DNA of 64,000 bases, taken from Phytohabitans rumicis. Lineage in GTDB: Bacteria > Actinomycetota > Actinomycetes > Mycobacteriales > Micromonosporaceae. The notes under the pieces were generated by a model. It did not search any database. It worked only from the letters and a program-made list of their open reading frames with translations, and was not told where the DNA came from. The stretch lies in contig NZ_BLPG01000001.1 of assembly GCF_011764445.1 (NCBI RefSeq), positions 4,588,001 to 4,652,000 on the forward strand, given 5' to 3'. This document shows positions 35,725 through 44,892 of the stretch, in pieces. Numbering within the stretch: position 1 is the first letter of the stretch; each line of letters begins with the position of its first letter. The translations under genes and the position numbers were made by a program.

Positions 35725-36717
35725 CTACTGTGCCTCGATCCAGGCGTAGAGCGGCTGGCGCAGACTCAGGAAGTAGTCCACCGGGCGGTCGGAGTTGTAG
35801 TAGTCCCACGGGTGCTCGGTGATGTAGTCATCGCCGATGATCTGGTAGACGCGGTACGCCGCCTGGTACTGGTCGGACAGGTGCAGGGCGAACGCGAATG
35901 AGTTGAACAGCCGCGGCCAGCCCGGACGGCGCTGGAAGGCCGGGTGGAAGACCGACCTTTCCGCCGCGGCCGTCAGCTCGGCGCCCACCTCGGGCTGCTC
36001 CATGTACGCGGAGCCGCCGCCGGTCCGCGACAAATCCAGGTATTTCTCGATGTACGCCTCCGCGATGGCACCGTGCAGCGGGCTGCCGGGCGGCGCGTAC
36101 CGGGAGATCTCCCGGGCGAACGCGAACATCTGGTCGTGGCTGCCGAACCACTTCTCGCACAGGTACTGCTGCATCGCGCCGTGCGCCCACTTGTGCTGCG
36201 GGTGCCGCTTGACCACCTCGCTGAAGCGTCGCTGCTGCTCGGCCAGGTCGACCTGGCGCCCGATTCCCGAGTTGAGCAGGAACGCCCGCGCGGTGGTGTC
36301 GTACGGGTCGCGGTCGGCGACGTCGTCGAGGCAGTTCTCGGCGAACGTCAGCCGCTTGAAGAACAGGTCGAACTGCTCCTGCTGGGTGTGCTCGGCGTAC
36401 GCGGAGCCGCGCGCCTCCCAGGCCCAGAAGACCCCGTGCGCGCCCTGGACGAGCAGCGGCAGCGTCGACTGCGGCTCGGCGGCGACCCACTGGCCGATCC
36501 ATTCCTGTACGCCGGAAACGTCCGCGCAGATCGACACGTAGAAGGCATGGTCGTCACGGTCGGTCACTTTGCTCAAGAAGTCGCGGGCGGTTGGCCAGTC
36601 CCGCCGTTCCATCGCGGCGCGTAGATGGCGGGCCCCCGGATCGCCCTGGCATTTGTCGATGACGGGGCCGACCTGCGGCGCAGGCGGGGGTGGCTGCCTT
36701 TTATTGAAGAGTCCCAT
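35725..36717 (-). CDS. Conserved helical protein of unknown function
   Basis: This 330-residue soluble protein is rich in aromatic residues and helices, with repeated pairs such as RDWPTARDFLSKVTDRDDHAFYV and FSEVVKRHPQHKWAHGAMQQY. These look like a TPR or related helical repeat. The N-terminus starts MGLFNKRQPPPPAPQVGPV, with a proline-rich stretch. No signal peptide or catalytic motif is evident. It lies upstream of the PHP gene on the same strand and is divergent from the M48 protease gene (71 bp between starts). I do not recognise a named family. Confidence 0.75.
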   Translation of the reverse strand: MGLFNKRQPPPPAPQVGPVIDKCQGDPGARHLRAAMERRDWPTARDFLSKVTDRDDHAFYVSICADVSGVQEWIGQWVAAEPQSTLPLLVQGAHGVFWAWEARGSAYAEHTQQEQFDLFFKRLTFAENCLDDVADRDPYDTTARAFLLNSGIGRQVDLAEQQRRFSEVVKRHPQHKWAHGAMQQYLCEKWFGSHDQMFAFAREISRYAPPGSPLHGAIAEAYIEKYLDLSRTGGGSAYMEQPEVGAELTAAAERSVFHPAFQRRPGWPRLFNSFAFALHLSDQYQAAYRVYQIIGDDYITEHPWDYYNSDRPVDYFLSLRQPLYAWIEAQ

Positions 36718-36788
36718 CGCCCGGACACTGTAGACCTCAAGCGTGAACTTCGATACTGTCCGGGCGTTCTACGGGGAGGAAGTTACGC

Positions 36789-38633
36789 ATGGTTGCCGCA
36801 TTCCGTGCCGGTGCGTCAGTGCTCATGCTCGCCGGCTTCTATGTCGTTGCGCTCGTCCAACTCGCCGCCGCCGTCGCGCTTGGCGTCTGGCTGAGCACCA
36901 TCATGCCGGGCGGCGTCGCCCTAAAGATCATATTTCCGCTCGTGCTGGCGACCGTGGGCGCCGCGGGCGTCGGACTGTGGAAGGCCATCCGGGCCAAGCC
37001 GGAGCCGCCGCAGGGCCTGAACGTCGGGCCGGACCAGGCCCCCGAGCTGTGGCGTACCGTGCACGAGCTGGCCGGCGCGGTGGGCACCCGGGTGCCCGAC
37101 GAGATCCGGCTCGTGCCCGAGGTCAACGCCGCGGTGCACGAGCAGGCGCACCTGCTCGGCCTGGTCGGCGGGCGCCGCACCCTCTACATCGGACTGCCGC
37201 TGCTCCAGGCGTTCACCGTGGACCAGTTGCGCGCCGTGCTCGCCCACGAGCTGGGCCACTACTCGCACTCGCACACCCGGCTGGGCGCGATCGCGTACCG
37301 GGGGCGGCTGGCGATCGGCGGCACCATCAACCGGATCGGGCCGTACAACGTCGCCGGCTGGATCTTCAAGGGGTACGCCCGCCTGTACCTGCTCGTCGAC
37401 AACGCCTCGTCGCGCCGGCAGGAGCTGGAGGCCGACCAGGCGGCGGTGCGCGTCGCCGGCCGGGCAGCGGCGGCCGGCGCGCTGCGCGAGCTGCCGGTGC
37501 TGGACGCCGCGTGGGGCTTCTACTTCAGCCGGTACGTCGAGCCGGGCTGGGAGCACGGGTACGTGCCCGACGACGTGTTCGGCGGGTTCGCGGAGCTGAT
37601 CGCCGCCCGCAAGCAGGAGCTGGACGAGCTGCGCGGCCAGGAGCCGCCGGACGAGGGTTCGGTGTGGGACACGCACCCGCCGATCGGTGAGCGGATTTCC
37701 GCGATCGCGGTCACGCCGGACGTACCCCGGGCGCCGGACGGGCGGCGGGCCGGCGTGCTGGTCCCCGACCTGACGAACGCCGGCCGGGCGATGCAGCGCC
37801 AGATGATCGACGTCGGCCAGCGCCAGGTGCTGCCGTGGAACTACTTCACCGCGGCCACCGCCACGGCCGAGCTGCAGCGCGACGCGGACGCCGTGTTTCG
37901 CGCCATCGGGCGGGCGATCGGCGCCCCGCAGGTTGGCCTCGCCACGATCCTGGACCTGGTCGCCGCCAACCGGCTCGGGCACGCGGCCGAGAGCCTCTTC
38001 CCGAACGCCACCCGCCGCGAGGTGCCGCAGCGGTTCACCGACGCGATGGGCATGCTGATCGGCCTGGCCGCGGTGCGTTCGGGCGTCGGCTACTGGCAGC
38101 ACTCCTGGTCGCAGCCGGCGCGACTGGTGGGGCGGGACGGGCAGCCACTGCCGACGGCGGAGATCGCCGCGCGCGCGGTGTGGCCGCAGACCGTCGGCGA
38201 GGCCCGCGGCTGGCTGGCTCACCTCGGCGTCGACCCGGCCCACGCCGTACTCGTGGAGCAGCGGGCGACCGCCACCGGTGCCGGCGTGATGGCGGCACTG
38301 TCCAATGTGAAGCTCGACGGCGTGGAGCACGACCTGCTGGTGCTGGACAAAGGGCTGGTCTTCGTCGGCAACCCCGGCAAGGCCGACAAGGGCAAGCAGC
38401 GCTTGCACGAGCTGGTCGGGTCCGCCCCGGTCGAGCAGATCGCCGCGCAGCACCGCTTCCTGCCGTACGAGGAGATCACGGCGGTGACGTTCACGAAGCG
38501 GGTGCCGCTGCGGGCCGACATCGGGCTGCACGGCGGGCAGACCATCGCCCTGCACGAGACCTGGGGCAGCGAGCTGATCGCCAAGGACAGCCGCGACCTG
38601 CTCGAATCGGTCCTCAAGCAGGCATCCTCGTGA
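36789..38633 (+). CDS. M48 family metallopeptidase (HtpX/Ste24-like) with C-terminal extension
   Basis: This 614-residue membrane protease has two N-terminal transmembrane helices (about residues 8-36 and 43-65) and the zinc motif HELGH (His153, Glu154, His157) followed by SHSHTRLGA. The third ligand is probably the glutamate of RRQELEADQAAV. DTHPPIGERISAI closes the peptidase domain. The C-terminal 280 residues are soluble and unusual for HtpX; they may be a regulatory or substrate-binding domain. The ATG at 36789 has GGGGAGGAAG upstream. M48 enzymes degrade damaged membrane proteins. Its stop codon lies inside a 54-bp hairpin shared with the prephenate dehydrogenase gene. Confidence 0.9.
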   Translation: MVAAFRAGASVLMLAGFYVVALVQLAAAVALGVWLSTIMPGGVALKIIFPLVLATVGAAGVGLWKAIRAKPEPPQGLNVGPDQAPELWRTVHELAGAVGTRVPDEIRLVPEVNAAVHEQAHLLGLVGGRRTLYIGLPLLQAFTVDQLRAVLAHELGHYSHSHTRLGAIAYRGRLAIGGTINRIGPYNVAGWIFKGYARLYLLVDNASSRRQELEADQAAVRVAGRAAAAGALRELPVLDAAWGFYFSRYVEPGWEHGYVPDDVFGGFAELIAARKQELDELRGQEPPDEGSVWDTHPPIGERISAIAVTPDVPRAPDGRRAGVLVPDLTNAGRAMQRQMIDVGQRQVLPWNYFTAATATAELQRDADAVFRAIGRAIGAPQVGLATILDLVAANRLGHAAESLFPNATRREVPQRFTDAMGMLIGLAAVRSGVGYWQHSWSQPARLVGRDGQPLPTAEIAARAVWPQTVGEARGWLAHLGVDPAHAVLVEQRATATGAGVMAALSNVKLDGVEHDLLVLDKGLVFVGNPGKADKGKQRLHELVGSAPVEQIAAQHRFLPYEEITAVTFTKRVPLRADIGLHGGQTIALHETWGSELIAKDSRDLLESVLKQASS

Positions 38634-38683
38634 TCAAGGCGTCCTTCAAGTCGCTATAGAGACTTGAAGGACGCCTTGATCAC
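38630..38683. terminator. Perfect 23-bp hairpin terminator containing two stop codons
   Basis: Arms at 38630-38652 and 38661-38683 are exact complements (GTGATCAAGGCGTCCTTCAA onward) around an 8-nt loop. The TGA of the M48 gene (38631-38633) and the TGA of the convergent prephenate dehydrogenase gene (38682-38680) are at mirror positions in the stem. Confidence 0.88.
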
Positions 38684-39663
38684 AGGTGTTCGTGGGGGCG
38701 GACCGCCGTTACGGTGCGGCGGTCGCCGGCGACCGCGGTGACCCAGCCGCCGGCGCGGCCCAGGCGCAGCAGGGCGTCCGGGCGGGCGGGCAGCTCCAGC
38801 GTCGTACCCGGGCTGGGTGGCCAGGTGGTGCGGGCCGTCCAGCCCGGCGTGAGCCAGGCGCTGAGCTCCGCGATCGGGTCCTTGCCGTCCAGCGCGGCGC
38901 GCGCCTGCGCCAGGGCGTCCAGCACCGCGTCGAGCGCGGGCGCCACCGCCGCGGCGTTGCCGCCGCACATGGCCGCGGTGAGCTGCGGCCGGCTGGCCGC
39001 GACCCGCGTGCCGTCGCGGAACGACCCGGCGGCCAGCGCCGCCGCGAGCGGATCGGTCGCCGCGGTCGCGAGTGCGGCGGCCAGCAGATGAGGTACGTGG
39101 CTGACGGCCGCCACCGCTTGGTCGTGCTCGGCGGCGGTGGTCGGCACGACGCGCGCGCCCATCCCGGTGTACAGCACGGCGAGTTGCAGCCAGTCGGCGA
39201 GCTGGGTGGTCTGCGGCTCCAGGCAGAGCACCCAGGCGCAGCCGGTGAAGAGGTCGGCGTCGGCGGCGTCGAAGCCGGACCGCTCCCGGCCGGCCATCGG
39301 GTGCCCGCCGACGAACCCGGCCAGCCGCGGCAGCCGGTGCGTGACCAGGTCCTGGACCGGCCCCTTCACCGAGGTCACGTCGGTGACCAGGCCGGAGTAG
39401 CCGGCGCCGCCCAGCTCGATGAGCACGCCCTCGACCGCGGGCAGCGGCACGGCGACCACCACCAGCTCGGCGCTGGCCACGGCGTCCCGTACCGTCGCGG
39501 TGACCTGCCACCGGCCGCTGACCGGCGCCTTCGCGGCCGCGGTCCGTGCGGTGGCCCGGGTGGCGGGGTCGGCGTCGTAGCCGAGCACCCGATGGCCGGC
39601 CGCGGCGAGCGCGCGCAGCGTCGAGCCGCCGATGAGTCCCAACCCGATCACCGCGATGTCCAC
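38680..39663 (-). CDS. tyrA: Prephenate dehydrogenase
   Basis: This 327-residue enzyme oxidatively decarboxylates prephenate to 4-hydroxyphenylpyruvate in tyrosine synthesis. The NAD+ site is GLGLIGGS (residues 7-14), and the substrate region includes GGHPMAGRERSGFDAADADLF, with the catalytic histidine in AAVSHVPHLLAAAL. There is no chorismate mutase or ACT domain, so feedback control must be limited or elsewhere. The GTG at 39663 starts directly before the Rossmann strand. It is convergent with the M48 gene across a shared hairpin. Confidence 0.92.
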   Translation of the reverse strand: MDIAVIGLGLIGGSTLRALAAAGHRVLGYDADPATRATARTAAAKAPVSGRWQVTATVRDAVASAELVVVAVPLPAVEGVLIELGGAGYSGLVTDVTSVKGPVQDLVTHRLPRLAGFVGGHPMAGRERSGFDAADADLFTGCAWVLCLEPQTTQLADWLQLAVLYTGMGARVVPTTAAEHDQAVAAVSHVPHLLAAALATAATDPLAAALAAGSFRDGTRVAASRPQLTAAMCGGNAAAVAPALDAVLDALAQARAALDGKDPIAELSAWLTPGWTARTTWPPSPGTTLELPARPDALLRLGRAGGWVTAVAGDRRTVTAVRPHEHL

Positions 39664-39721
39664 GCGGGTGACTTAAGCACAAGTCCGGTCCACGCGGTAA
39701 ACGAACAGTTAGCGTAATTGT

Positions 39722-40830
39722 ATGATTTATCGGGCTTGCGTCGTCGGGCTTGTTTCCGCGCTTCTCGCGGCGGCGCCCGCCCAGGCGGCGGTCGTGTCAC
39801 CCACTCCCGACGCCGCGCCCACCTTCAACGGAACGGTGTGGGCGACGGCGTACGTGGGCGACACCGTCTACGTCGGCGGCGACTTCACCACGGCCACCGC
39901 CGGGGAGCGTCCGTCGCGCGCGGCCGGCTGGCCGCGTTCGACGCCCGTACCGGCGCGCTGCGCTCCTGGGCGCCCAGCGCCGACGGGCGGGTCCGGGCGA
40001 TCGCCGCGTCCGGCGGCCTCATCTACGTGGCCGGCGAGTTCGGGTACGTCAACGGCCTGCGCCGGGACAACCTGGCCCGACTCGACGCGGCCAGCGGTGC
40101 GGTGCGGGGCGGCTTGGTGCACAGCGTCGGCGGCCAGCCGTACGCCCTCGCGACCGGCAACGGACGGCTGTACGTGGGCGGAAGCATCAGCGCGGTGGAC
40201 GGCCAGGCGCGGTACCGGCTCGCCGCGTTCGACCTCGCCACCGGGGCGCTGGACGCGAACTGGCGGCCGTCCGCCGGCGCCACCGTCCAGGCGCTGGCGG
40301 CCGCGGGGGACCGGGTCTACGTGGGCGGAAAGTTCACCGGACGGGTGGCCGCCGTCCATCCGGCGTCCGGGGCGGCCGACCCGAGCTTCCGGCCGCAGGC
40401 GAGCGACGAGGTCCGCGCGCTGGCGGTCACCGACGCCGGCGTGTACGCGGCGCACGGCGGTCCCGGCGGCCGGGTGGTGGCGTACGGCTTGGACGGCGCC
40501 GGGCGGTGGAACCTCACCATGGACGGCGACCCGCAGGCGATCACGGTGCTGGACGGCATCGTCTACTTCGGCGGGCACTTCGACAACGTGTGCCGCTCAC
40601 CGCGTACCGGCTACAAGGGCTCCTGCCTGGACGGGTCGATCCGCCGCGTCAAGCTCGGCGCCGCGGTCGCGTCCGACGGGGAACTGCTGCCCTGGACAGC
40701 GAACGGCAACGGGAGCGCCGGCGTACACGCCCTGGCGACCAGTGCCGCGCTGGGCAAGCTGGGCGCGGGCGGGGCGTTCACGGCGATCAACGGGGCGCCG
40801 CGGGCGTACTTCGCGCAGTTCTCGCTCTAG
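39722..40830 (+). CDS. Secreted beta-propeller-like protein (DUF5122-type repeats), frameshifted
   Basis: The rebuilt protein of about 369 residues has a signal peptide ([23 protein letters not shown]) and then six or more blades with the pattern [43 protein letters not shown] and VYVGGKFTG. This is typical of DUF5122/Kelch-like propellers in extracellular proteins. The frame breaks at about 39911-39925 (GERPS then ARGRLAAF), where one base is missing in the CGCGCGCGG region. Two cysteines near the end ([17 protein letters not shown]) may form a disulfide. The stop TAG shares a CTAG with the converging M23 gene stop. Ligand or partner is unknown. Confidence 0.78.
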
Positions 40831-41582
40831 GGCTCGCTCGGGCAGCCGTTGGACTTCTTCCACGAGGCCACCTTGTCGACCGGCGACTTGTTGGTCTTCT
40901 TGCGCCAGGCGTCCAGGAACGTCGCCGGCCAGACCACCCCGCGCCGGATCCACCAGTCGCCGGTGCGCTCGCACGGCGGCGAGATGCCGAAGTGCACGTG
41001 GCAGACGTTGTTGGCGTTGCCGGTCTTGCCGACCGTGCCGATCCGCTGGCCCGCCCGTACCCGCACGCCGGCCTCGATCCCGGACTGCACGACGGTGAAG
41101 TGGGAGCCGTAGTAGCGGACCCCGTCGTCGCCCAGCAGCGACACCGACAGGCCACCGTTGTACGGCCCCTGGACGCCCGTCTTCGAGTACTTGTCGACCC
41201 GGCTCACCTCGAGGACCTTGCCGTCGGTGACCGCGACGACCGGCTCGCCGCAGTTGGCGAAGATGTCCGTCGCCGGGTACGCGGAGTGAGTCGGGTGGTA
41301 CGAAACGTTACTGGCGGCGACCGGGAAGACGTACTTCCACTTGGTGTTGGTCGTCGTGGGCGCCTCGGTGGTCTTCTTCGGTGTGGGCGACGCGCTCGGT
41401 GTGGGCAGCGCCGTCGTGGGCGCCGGTGTGGGCGCGGGCGTCGTCGCCTCCGGTGTGGGCGTGGTCGCGTCCTCCCAGGAGACCGGGGCGCTGGCCTCCG
41501 GTGACTCCTTCGCGCAGCCCGCCACCAGGGCGACCGCCATCACCGCGACTATCGACGCCGGTACCCGTCCCCGAAGAAGCAC
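40827..41582 (-). CDS. M23 family metallopeptidase lipoprotein
   Basis: This 251-residue lipoprotein has the signal sequence [18 protein letters not shown] with lipobox VAGC. A threonine/proline-rich linker ([20 protein letters not shown]) follows, then a LytM/M23 domain. Zinc ligands are visible as [11 protein letters not shown] and CHVHFGI (HxH). M23 peptidases cut cross-links in peptidoglycan, so it probably acts at the outer face of the cell wall. I chose the GTG at 41582, because the long frame upstream is not protein-like. Its stop overlaps the stop of the propeller gene. Confidence 0.86.
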   Translation of the reverse strand: MLLRGRVPASIVAVMAVALVAGCAKESPEASAPVSWEDATTPTPEATTPAPTPAPTTALPTPSASPTPKKTTEAPTTTNTKWKYVFPVAASNVSYHPTHSAYPATDIFANCGEPVVAVTDGKVLEVSRVDKYSKTGVQGPYNGGLSVSLLGDDGVRYYGSHFTVVQSGIEAGVRVRAGQRIGTVGKTGNANNVCHVHFGISPPCERTGDWWIRRGVVWPATFLDAWRKKTNKSPVDKVASWKKSNGCPSEP

Positions 41583-41642
41583 CCGGACATACTGGCAGAC
41601 GAAGCTGGCTGGCGCGTACCCCGGTTTGGCTAAGCTGCTTTT

Positions 41643-41990
41643 ATGGCGGACCTCTACCCGCGTACGCCGTCCGGGTTGTTTCCGTCCCGGCCGCCGCGCC
41701 CCACGTACCGCGAGCCGCACCGCGTTCGCGCGGGCGGGCTGACCGCTGGCCTGGGTGCGGGCGTCGCGTGGCTGCTCTTCATCGGACTGCTCGGCCGCGA
41801 CCTGCGCGGCTACGTCTGGTGGACCGTGCTGGCCGGCGCGCTGGCGTGGGCGGCCGCGTGGACGCTCAGCCGGCAGGGCGATCGGGGCGTGGCCGCCGGC
41901 GTCGCGATCAGCACCGGCGTGGGGTGGTCGGTGGCCGCCGCGGCCATCGCCGTGCGGTGGGGGATGACCGGCGACTGGCCCCTTTGGTAA
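41643..41990 (+). CDS. Small membrane protein, unknown
   Basis: The 115-residue protein begins with a proline/arginine-rich cytoplasmic tail (MADLYPRTPSGLFPSRPPRPTYREPHRVRAGG). Three transmembrane helices follow (GLGAGVAWLLFIGLLG, VWWTVLAGALAWAAAWTLS and GVAAGVAISTGVGWSVAAAAIAV). No family is recognised. It is divergent from the M23 lipoprotein, with 60 bp between starts. Confidence 0.7.
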   Translation: MADLYPRTPSGLFPSRPPRPTYREPHRVRAGGLTAGLGAGVAWLLFIGLLGRDLRGYVWWTVLAGALAWAAAWTLSRQGDRGVAAGVAISTGVGWSVAAAAIAVRWGMTGDWPLW

Positions 41991-42064
41991 ACAGTCTGTG
42001 TGGGGTTGATTGCGCCTCGCAGCCGGGCTTGACGAAGGGCGCCGGCGTTCGGCACCCTCGCGGC

Positions 42065-42232
42065 ATGGCCTGGACAGTGCAGCGGCTCGACCCCGACCGA
42101 AGCCGCCGCCGGCTACAGCTCCTCGCGGAGCTCGCCAGCGCGAAATCGGTACGGGATCGTGAGCGCCCACGGCGTGCGCGCGGAGATCGGCTGCGTGAGC
42201 TGATCGCCATGCGCCGCCGGTTGGCAAGCTGA
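42065..42232 (+). CDS. Possible small basic protein (55 residues)
   Basis: A short frame encodes MAWTVQRLDPDRSRRRLQLL and ends LRELIAMRRRLAS. It is rich in arginine and predicted helical, with actinomycete-like codon choice. No ribosome-binding site is obvious, and no family is recognised. It may be a small nucleic-acid-binding protein or a chance frame in GC-rich DNA. Confidence 0.35.
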   Translation: MAWTVQRLDPDRSRRRLQLLAELASAKSVRDRERPRRARGDRLRELIAMRRRLAS

Positions 42233-42325
42233 CGTAATCCCTCCAGGCTCTTCATCGGGGCGTTGTACGGTCAGTCACCGACCCGAGCGGCTACCGTCAC
42301 GCGTATCGGACAACTTGGGGGGACC

Positions 42326-42844
42326 GTGTCGTACTTCGCTGCTGCCGTCGCGCGCGGCTCGTCCGGGTGGACCGCGGCCGAGCTCGACCTGGCCGGCGCG
42401 GCCGACATCGACGAGGTCGCGGACCGGCTGCGCGACCTCGATTCCGAGGCGGACGTATCCCTGCTCTTCGTCGAGTCCGACGATGCCTACCTCGCCATCC
42501 TCCGCCTGGACCAAGGTGAGGACCTGCGCGTCTTCGGGTCAGACTCGGTATTCGCCGAGGAGTCCCGGCTGGGCGCGCTGCTGCTCGGCGACATCAAGGC
42601 ACCCGCGCTCGAGATCGACGACGTGACCGAGCCACCGGCGCCGGTCGCGGACGACGACGAGCCGCCCGTCACCGAGCCGGACATCGAGCCGGTCGGCGAC
42701 CCGGACCTGCTGGCCGATCTCGGCATCTCCGCGCACCAACTGCTGAGCCTGTGCGCGCACGAGGGCCTGATGCCCGCCGACGTGACCGCCGAGGTGTGCC
42801 AGGTGATCGGCTGTGGCGACCAGGTCGAAGAGCTCCGTGAGTGA
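42326..42844 (+). CDS. tRNA adenosine deaminase-associated protein
   Basis: This 172-residue acidic protein starts VSYFAAAVARGSSGWTAAELDLAGAADIDEVADRLRD. It has an acidic proline-rich linker (PPAPVADDDEPPVTEPDIEPV) and ends with LLADLGISAHQLLSLCAHEGLMPADVTAEVCQVIGCGDQVEELRE. This matches the actinobacterial family always encoded just before tadA. The gene overlaps tadA by eight bases. Biochemical role is unknown; it may modulate TadA or act in a linked RNA process. The GTG at 42326 follows TTGGGGGGACC, a purine-rich site. Confidence 0.85.
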   Translation: MSYFAAAVARGSSGWTAAELDLAGAADIDEVADRLRDLDSEADVSLLFVESDDAYLAILRLDQGEDLRVFGSDSVFAEESRLGALLLGDIKAPALEIDDVTEPPAPVADDDEPPVTEPDIEPVGDPDLLADLGISAHQLLSLCAHEGLMPADVTAEVCQVIGCGDQVEELRE

Positions 42845-43286
42845 TCGCCGTGCCCGCCACGAGGCATGGATGCGCCGGGCCCTGGAGGTCGCCGGTACGT
42901 CGGGTGAGGACGTGCCGGTCGGGGCGGTAGTGCTCGGGCCGGACGGTGCCGAGCTGGGCGTCGGGCGCAACGAGCGCGAGCTGACCGGCGACCCGACCGC
43001 ACATGCCGAGATCGTCGCCCTGCGCCGCGCCGCCGAGACCCGAGGCACCTGGCGCCTAGACGCCTGCACCCTGGTAGTAACCCTAGAACCCTGCACCATG
43101 TGCGCCGGCGCCCTGGTCCTGGCGCGCATAGCCACCCTGGTCTTCGGCGCATGGGAACCCAAAACCGGCGCCGTAGGCTCCCTATGGGACGTAGTCCGAG
43201 ACCGCCGCCAACCGCACCGCCCGACGGTCTACCCCGAGGTCCTGGCCGACGACTGCGCCGCGTTGATCCGCGACTTCTTCCGCTAG
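42837..43286 (+). CDS. tadA: tRNA-specific adenosine deaminase
   Basis: This 149-residue zinc deaminase converts A34 to inosine in tRNA-Arg(ACG), and that tRNA is encoded at 2264-2336. The catalytic motif HAE (His56, Glu58) and the zinc site PCTMC (Cys86, Cys89) are intact. The GTG at 42837 was chosen because it lies in the overlap with the upstream associated-protein gene. Codons in the last third use CTA and GTA leucine and valine codons unusually often for this genome. A TGATC-type hairpin follows at 43298. Confidence 0.92.
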   Translation: MSDRRARHEAWMRRALEVAGTSGEDVPVGAVVLGPDGAELGVGRNERELTGDPTAHAEIVALRRAAETRGTWRLDACTLVVTLEPCTMCAGALVLARIATLVFGAWEPKTGAVGSLWDVVRDRRQPHRPTVYPEVLADDCAALIRDFFR

Positions 43287-43297
43287 CCCCACCCCTC

Positions 43298-43332
43298 CCC
43301 GTTGATCGGGGAGCGGGTCCCTGATCAACGGG
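43298..43332. terminator. TGATC-type hairpin terminator
   Basis: CCCGTTGATCGGGGA pairs with TCCCTGATCAACGGG (15 bp, one G-U) around GCGGG, between convergent tadA and the AbiEi-like gene. The stop of the latter lies inside the right arm. Confidence 0.78.
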
Positions 43333-44245
43333 AGATGCGGCCGCCAACGGCGAGTGCCTGGCGCACCGCCTGTACGACATAGCGCGGGTGGAGGGTGTCG
43401 GCCCACGTGAAGCGCACCAGGATGAAGCCGAGCGCGATCAACTGGTTCTGCCGGCGCCGATCGTGGAGCAACGCTTCGGGCCTACTGCGCACGTCCCTGC
43501 CGTCCGCCTCGACGAGTACGCCGCGGCTGGGCCACGCGAGGTCGGCGATGGCGACGAGGACGCCGCGCGCGTCACGCACCCGGAACTGGAGCTCCTCCGG
43601 TGTCAGACCGTCGTCGCGGCAGATGAGCCGTACCCGGGTCTCCAGCGGCGACTGGGCGCGTCCATCCGCGGCGGCGAGCGACTCCCGGGCCTGGATCGCG
43701 CCGCGCCGTCCGAAGACGAGGGCGCTGGCGGCGTCGAGGTGCTCCGGGCTGAGCAGGCCCGCGTTGAGGGCCGCGTCGAGCATCGCCACACCGTCCTCAA
43801 ACGGCAGCCGGAGCAGCAGGTCCGCCGCCGTACGGGCGGGCGTGGTCACCGCGAGCCCGTCGACGGCGGTGACGTCCTCCTCGGCGAGGACGAGCTGCCG
43901 CGCGGTCAGGCCCGGCTGGTCGAGGCGCCGCCCGGCGGCGGGAAGCGAGACCTGGACGGTGGGATCGTCGGGCAGCACCGGCCAGCGGTACAGGATGCCG
44001 GCGCTGGCCAGTATGGCGACCGCCGCGGGACCGCAGGACAGCAACGCGGCCCGGATCCGTTGGCGGTCCGGCATGAGCGTTGGCCAGGTGAAGTAGACGC
44101 CGCGAAAGACCGGGCGCCAGCGTCCACCCTTCACCAGGCGATCCACCGCCCCGGCCGAGAAGCCGAGGGACGCGCACTGCGCCGCGGTGATCAGTCCACC
44201 CTGGTCCGCGGCGATCGCGGTCGCGAGGTCGAGTCGGGAGGCCAC
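43325..44245 (-). CDS. AbiEi-type antitoxin domain / DUF559 protein
   Basis: This 306-residue protein has an N-terminal winged-helix region like the AbiEi antitoxin DNA-binding domain (AADQGGLITAAQCASLGFSAGAVDRLVKGGRWRPVFRGVY). A C-terminal region resembles the DUF559/Vsr-like endonuclease fold (DLAWPSRGVLVEADGRDVRSRPEALLHDRRRQNQLIALGFILVRFTW), with the acidic and basic residues expected for a PD-(D/E)XK core. Such solitary proteins are very common in actinobacteria and need not be part of a toxin-antitoxin pair; no AbiEii-like toxin gene is adjacent. The GTG at 44245 is the chosen start. Confidence 0.78.
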   Translation of the reverse strand: MASRLDLATAIAADQGGLITAAQCASLGFSAGAVDRLVKGGRWRPVFRGVYFTWPTLMPDRQRIRAALLSCGPAAVAILASAGILYRWPVLPDDPTVQVSLPAAGRRLDQPGLTARQLVLAEEDVTAVDGLAVTTPARTAADLLLRLPFEDGVAMLDAALNAGLLSPEHLDAASALVFGRRGAIQARESLAAADGRAQSPLETRVRLICRDDGLTPEELQFRVRDARGVLVAIADLAWPSRGVLVEADGRDVRSRPEALLHDRRRQNQLIALGFILVRFTWADTLHPRYVVQAVRQALAVGGRISR

Positions 44246-44367
44246 GGCTGGGCAGCCTGCCCACCGCGACGGCGTCTGTACACACCGTTGCCACTGGCCT
44301 GTGGATAACTTGGGTGCCTGTGGATAACGCCCTGATCATGCGGAAATCTGCTACGGAAGATCCCGAT

Positions 44368-44423
44368 GATCAGGGACAAGCTCCCCCACCACGCCGCAAC
44401 ACGCCCGAGCTATTCCCTGATCA
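44368..44423. repeat. Imperfect TGATCAGGGA inverted repeat
   Basis: TGATCAGGGA at 44368-44377 is the exact complement of TCCCTGATCA at 44414-44423. Additional pairs (AAGCTC with GAGCT) lie inside. It sits between the divergent AbiEi-like start and the thioesterase 3' end and resembles the hairpins at 43298 and 56330. Confidence 0.7.
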
Positions 44424-44446
44424 CCGGGGAGGGTCAGCGGGGAGGG

Positions 44447-44887
44447 TCACCGGAGGAGGGTGGAGGCCACGGCGCGGGCGGACTCGGTCCAGGGGGTGGG
44501 GCGCATGGTTGCGGGGTCCAGGCGGACGATCGCGCGGCGGCCCTCGGCGTAGACCACCGTGGCGTCTGGGGAGTGGAAGCGGAAGCCGTACTCTGCGCTG
44601 GTTTCGCCCAGGTGGTTGAGCCAGAAGTGGACGTGGACTTCGCCGGCGCCGCGGATGGGGCGGTGGTACGTGATAGCGAACTCGCGTACGGCGTGGAAGA
44701 GGTCGGGCGTGGACGGGCCGTTGTGGTCGAAGTAGTGGCCGCGCTCCGTCCAGTACGGCGTGACCGCCCGTTCCAGCAGTACGGCGTACCGGGCGTTGTG
44801 CACGATGCCCATCGCGTCGAGGTCGTCGAAGTAGACCGTGATCGGCTCGACGTGGCCGTATTCCACGGCGGTTGCCAGGTCAGTCAT
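44447..44887 (-). CDS. Acyl-CoA thioesterase (4-hydroxybenzoyl-CoA thioesterase family, hotdog fold)
   Basis: This 146-residue single hotdog domain has the motif FDDLDAMGIVHNARYAVLLERA, which contains the catalytic aspartate and the HNARY segment of the 4HBT family. VREFAITYHRPIRGAGEVHVHFWL is the central strand set. It hydrolyses an acyl-CoA of unknown identity in the cytoplasm. The ATG at 44887 has GGAGG ten bases upstream; an ATG at 44896 overlapping the TetR stop is too close to that site. It is co-transcribed with the upstream TetR gene, which probably regulates both. Confidence 0.85.
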   Translation of the reverse strand: MTDLATAVEYGHVEPITVYFDDLDAMGIVHNARYAVLLERAVTPYWTERGHYFDHNGPSTPDLFHAVREFAITYHRPIRGAGEVHVHFWLNHLGETSAEYGFRFHSPDATVVYAEGRRAIVRLDPATMRPTPWTESARAVASTLLR

Positions 44888-44892
44888 TGGCT

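Noticed and set aside
43325-44245. AbiEi/AbiEii toxin-antitoxin system
   Set aside because: Only the AbiEi-like protein is present; neighbours are tadA and a thioesterase, with no nucleotidyltransferase toxin gene.
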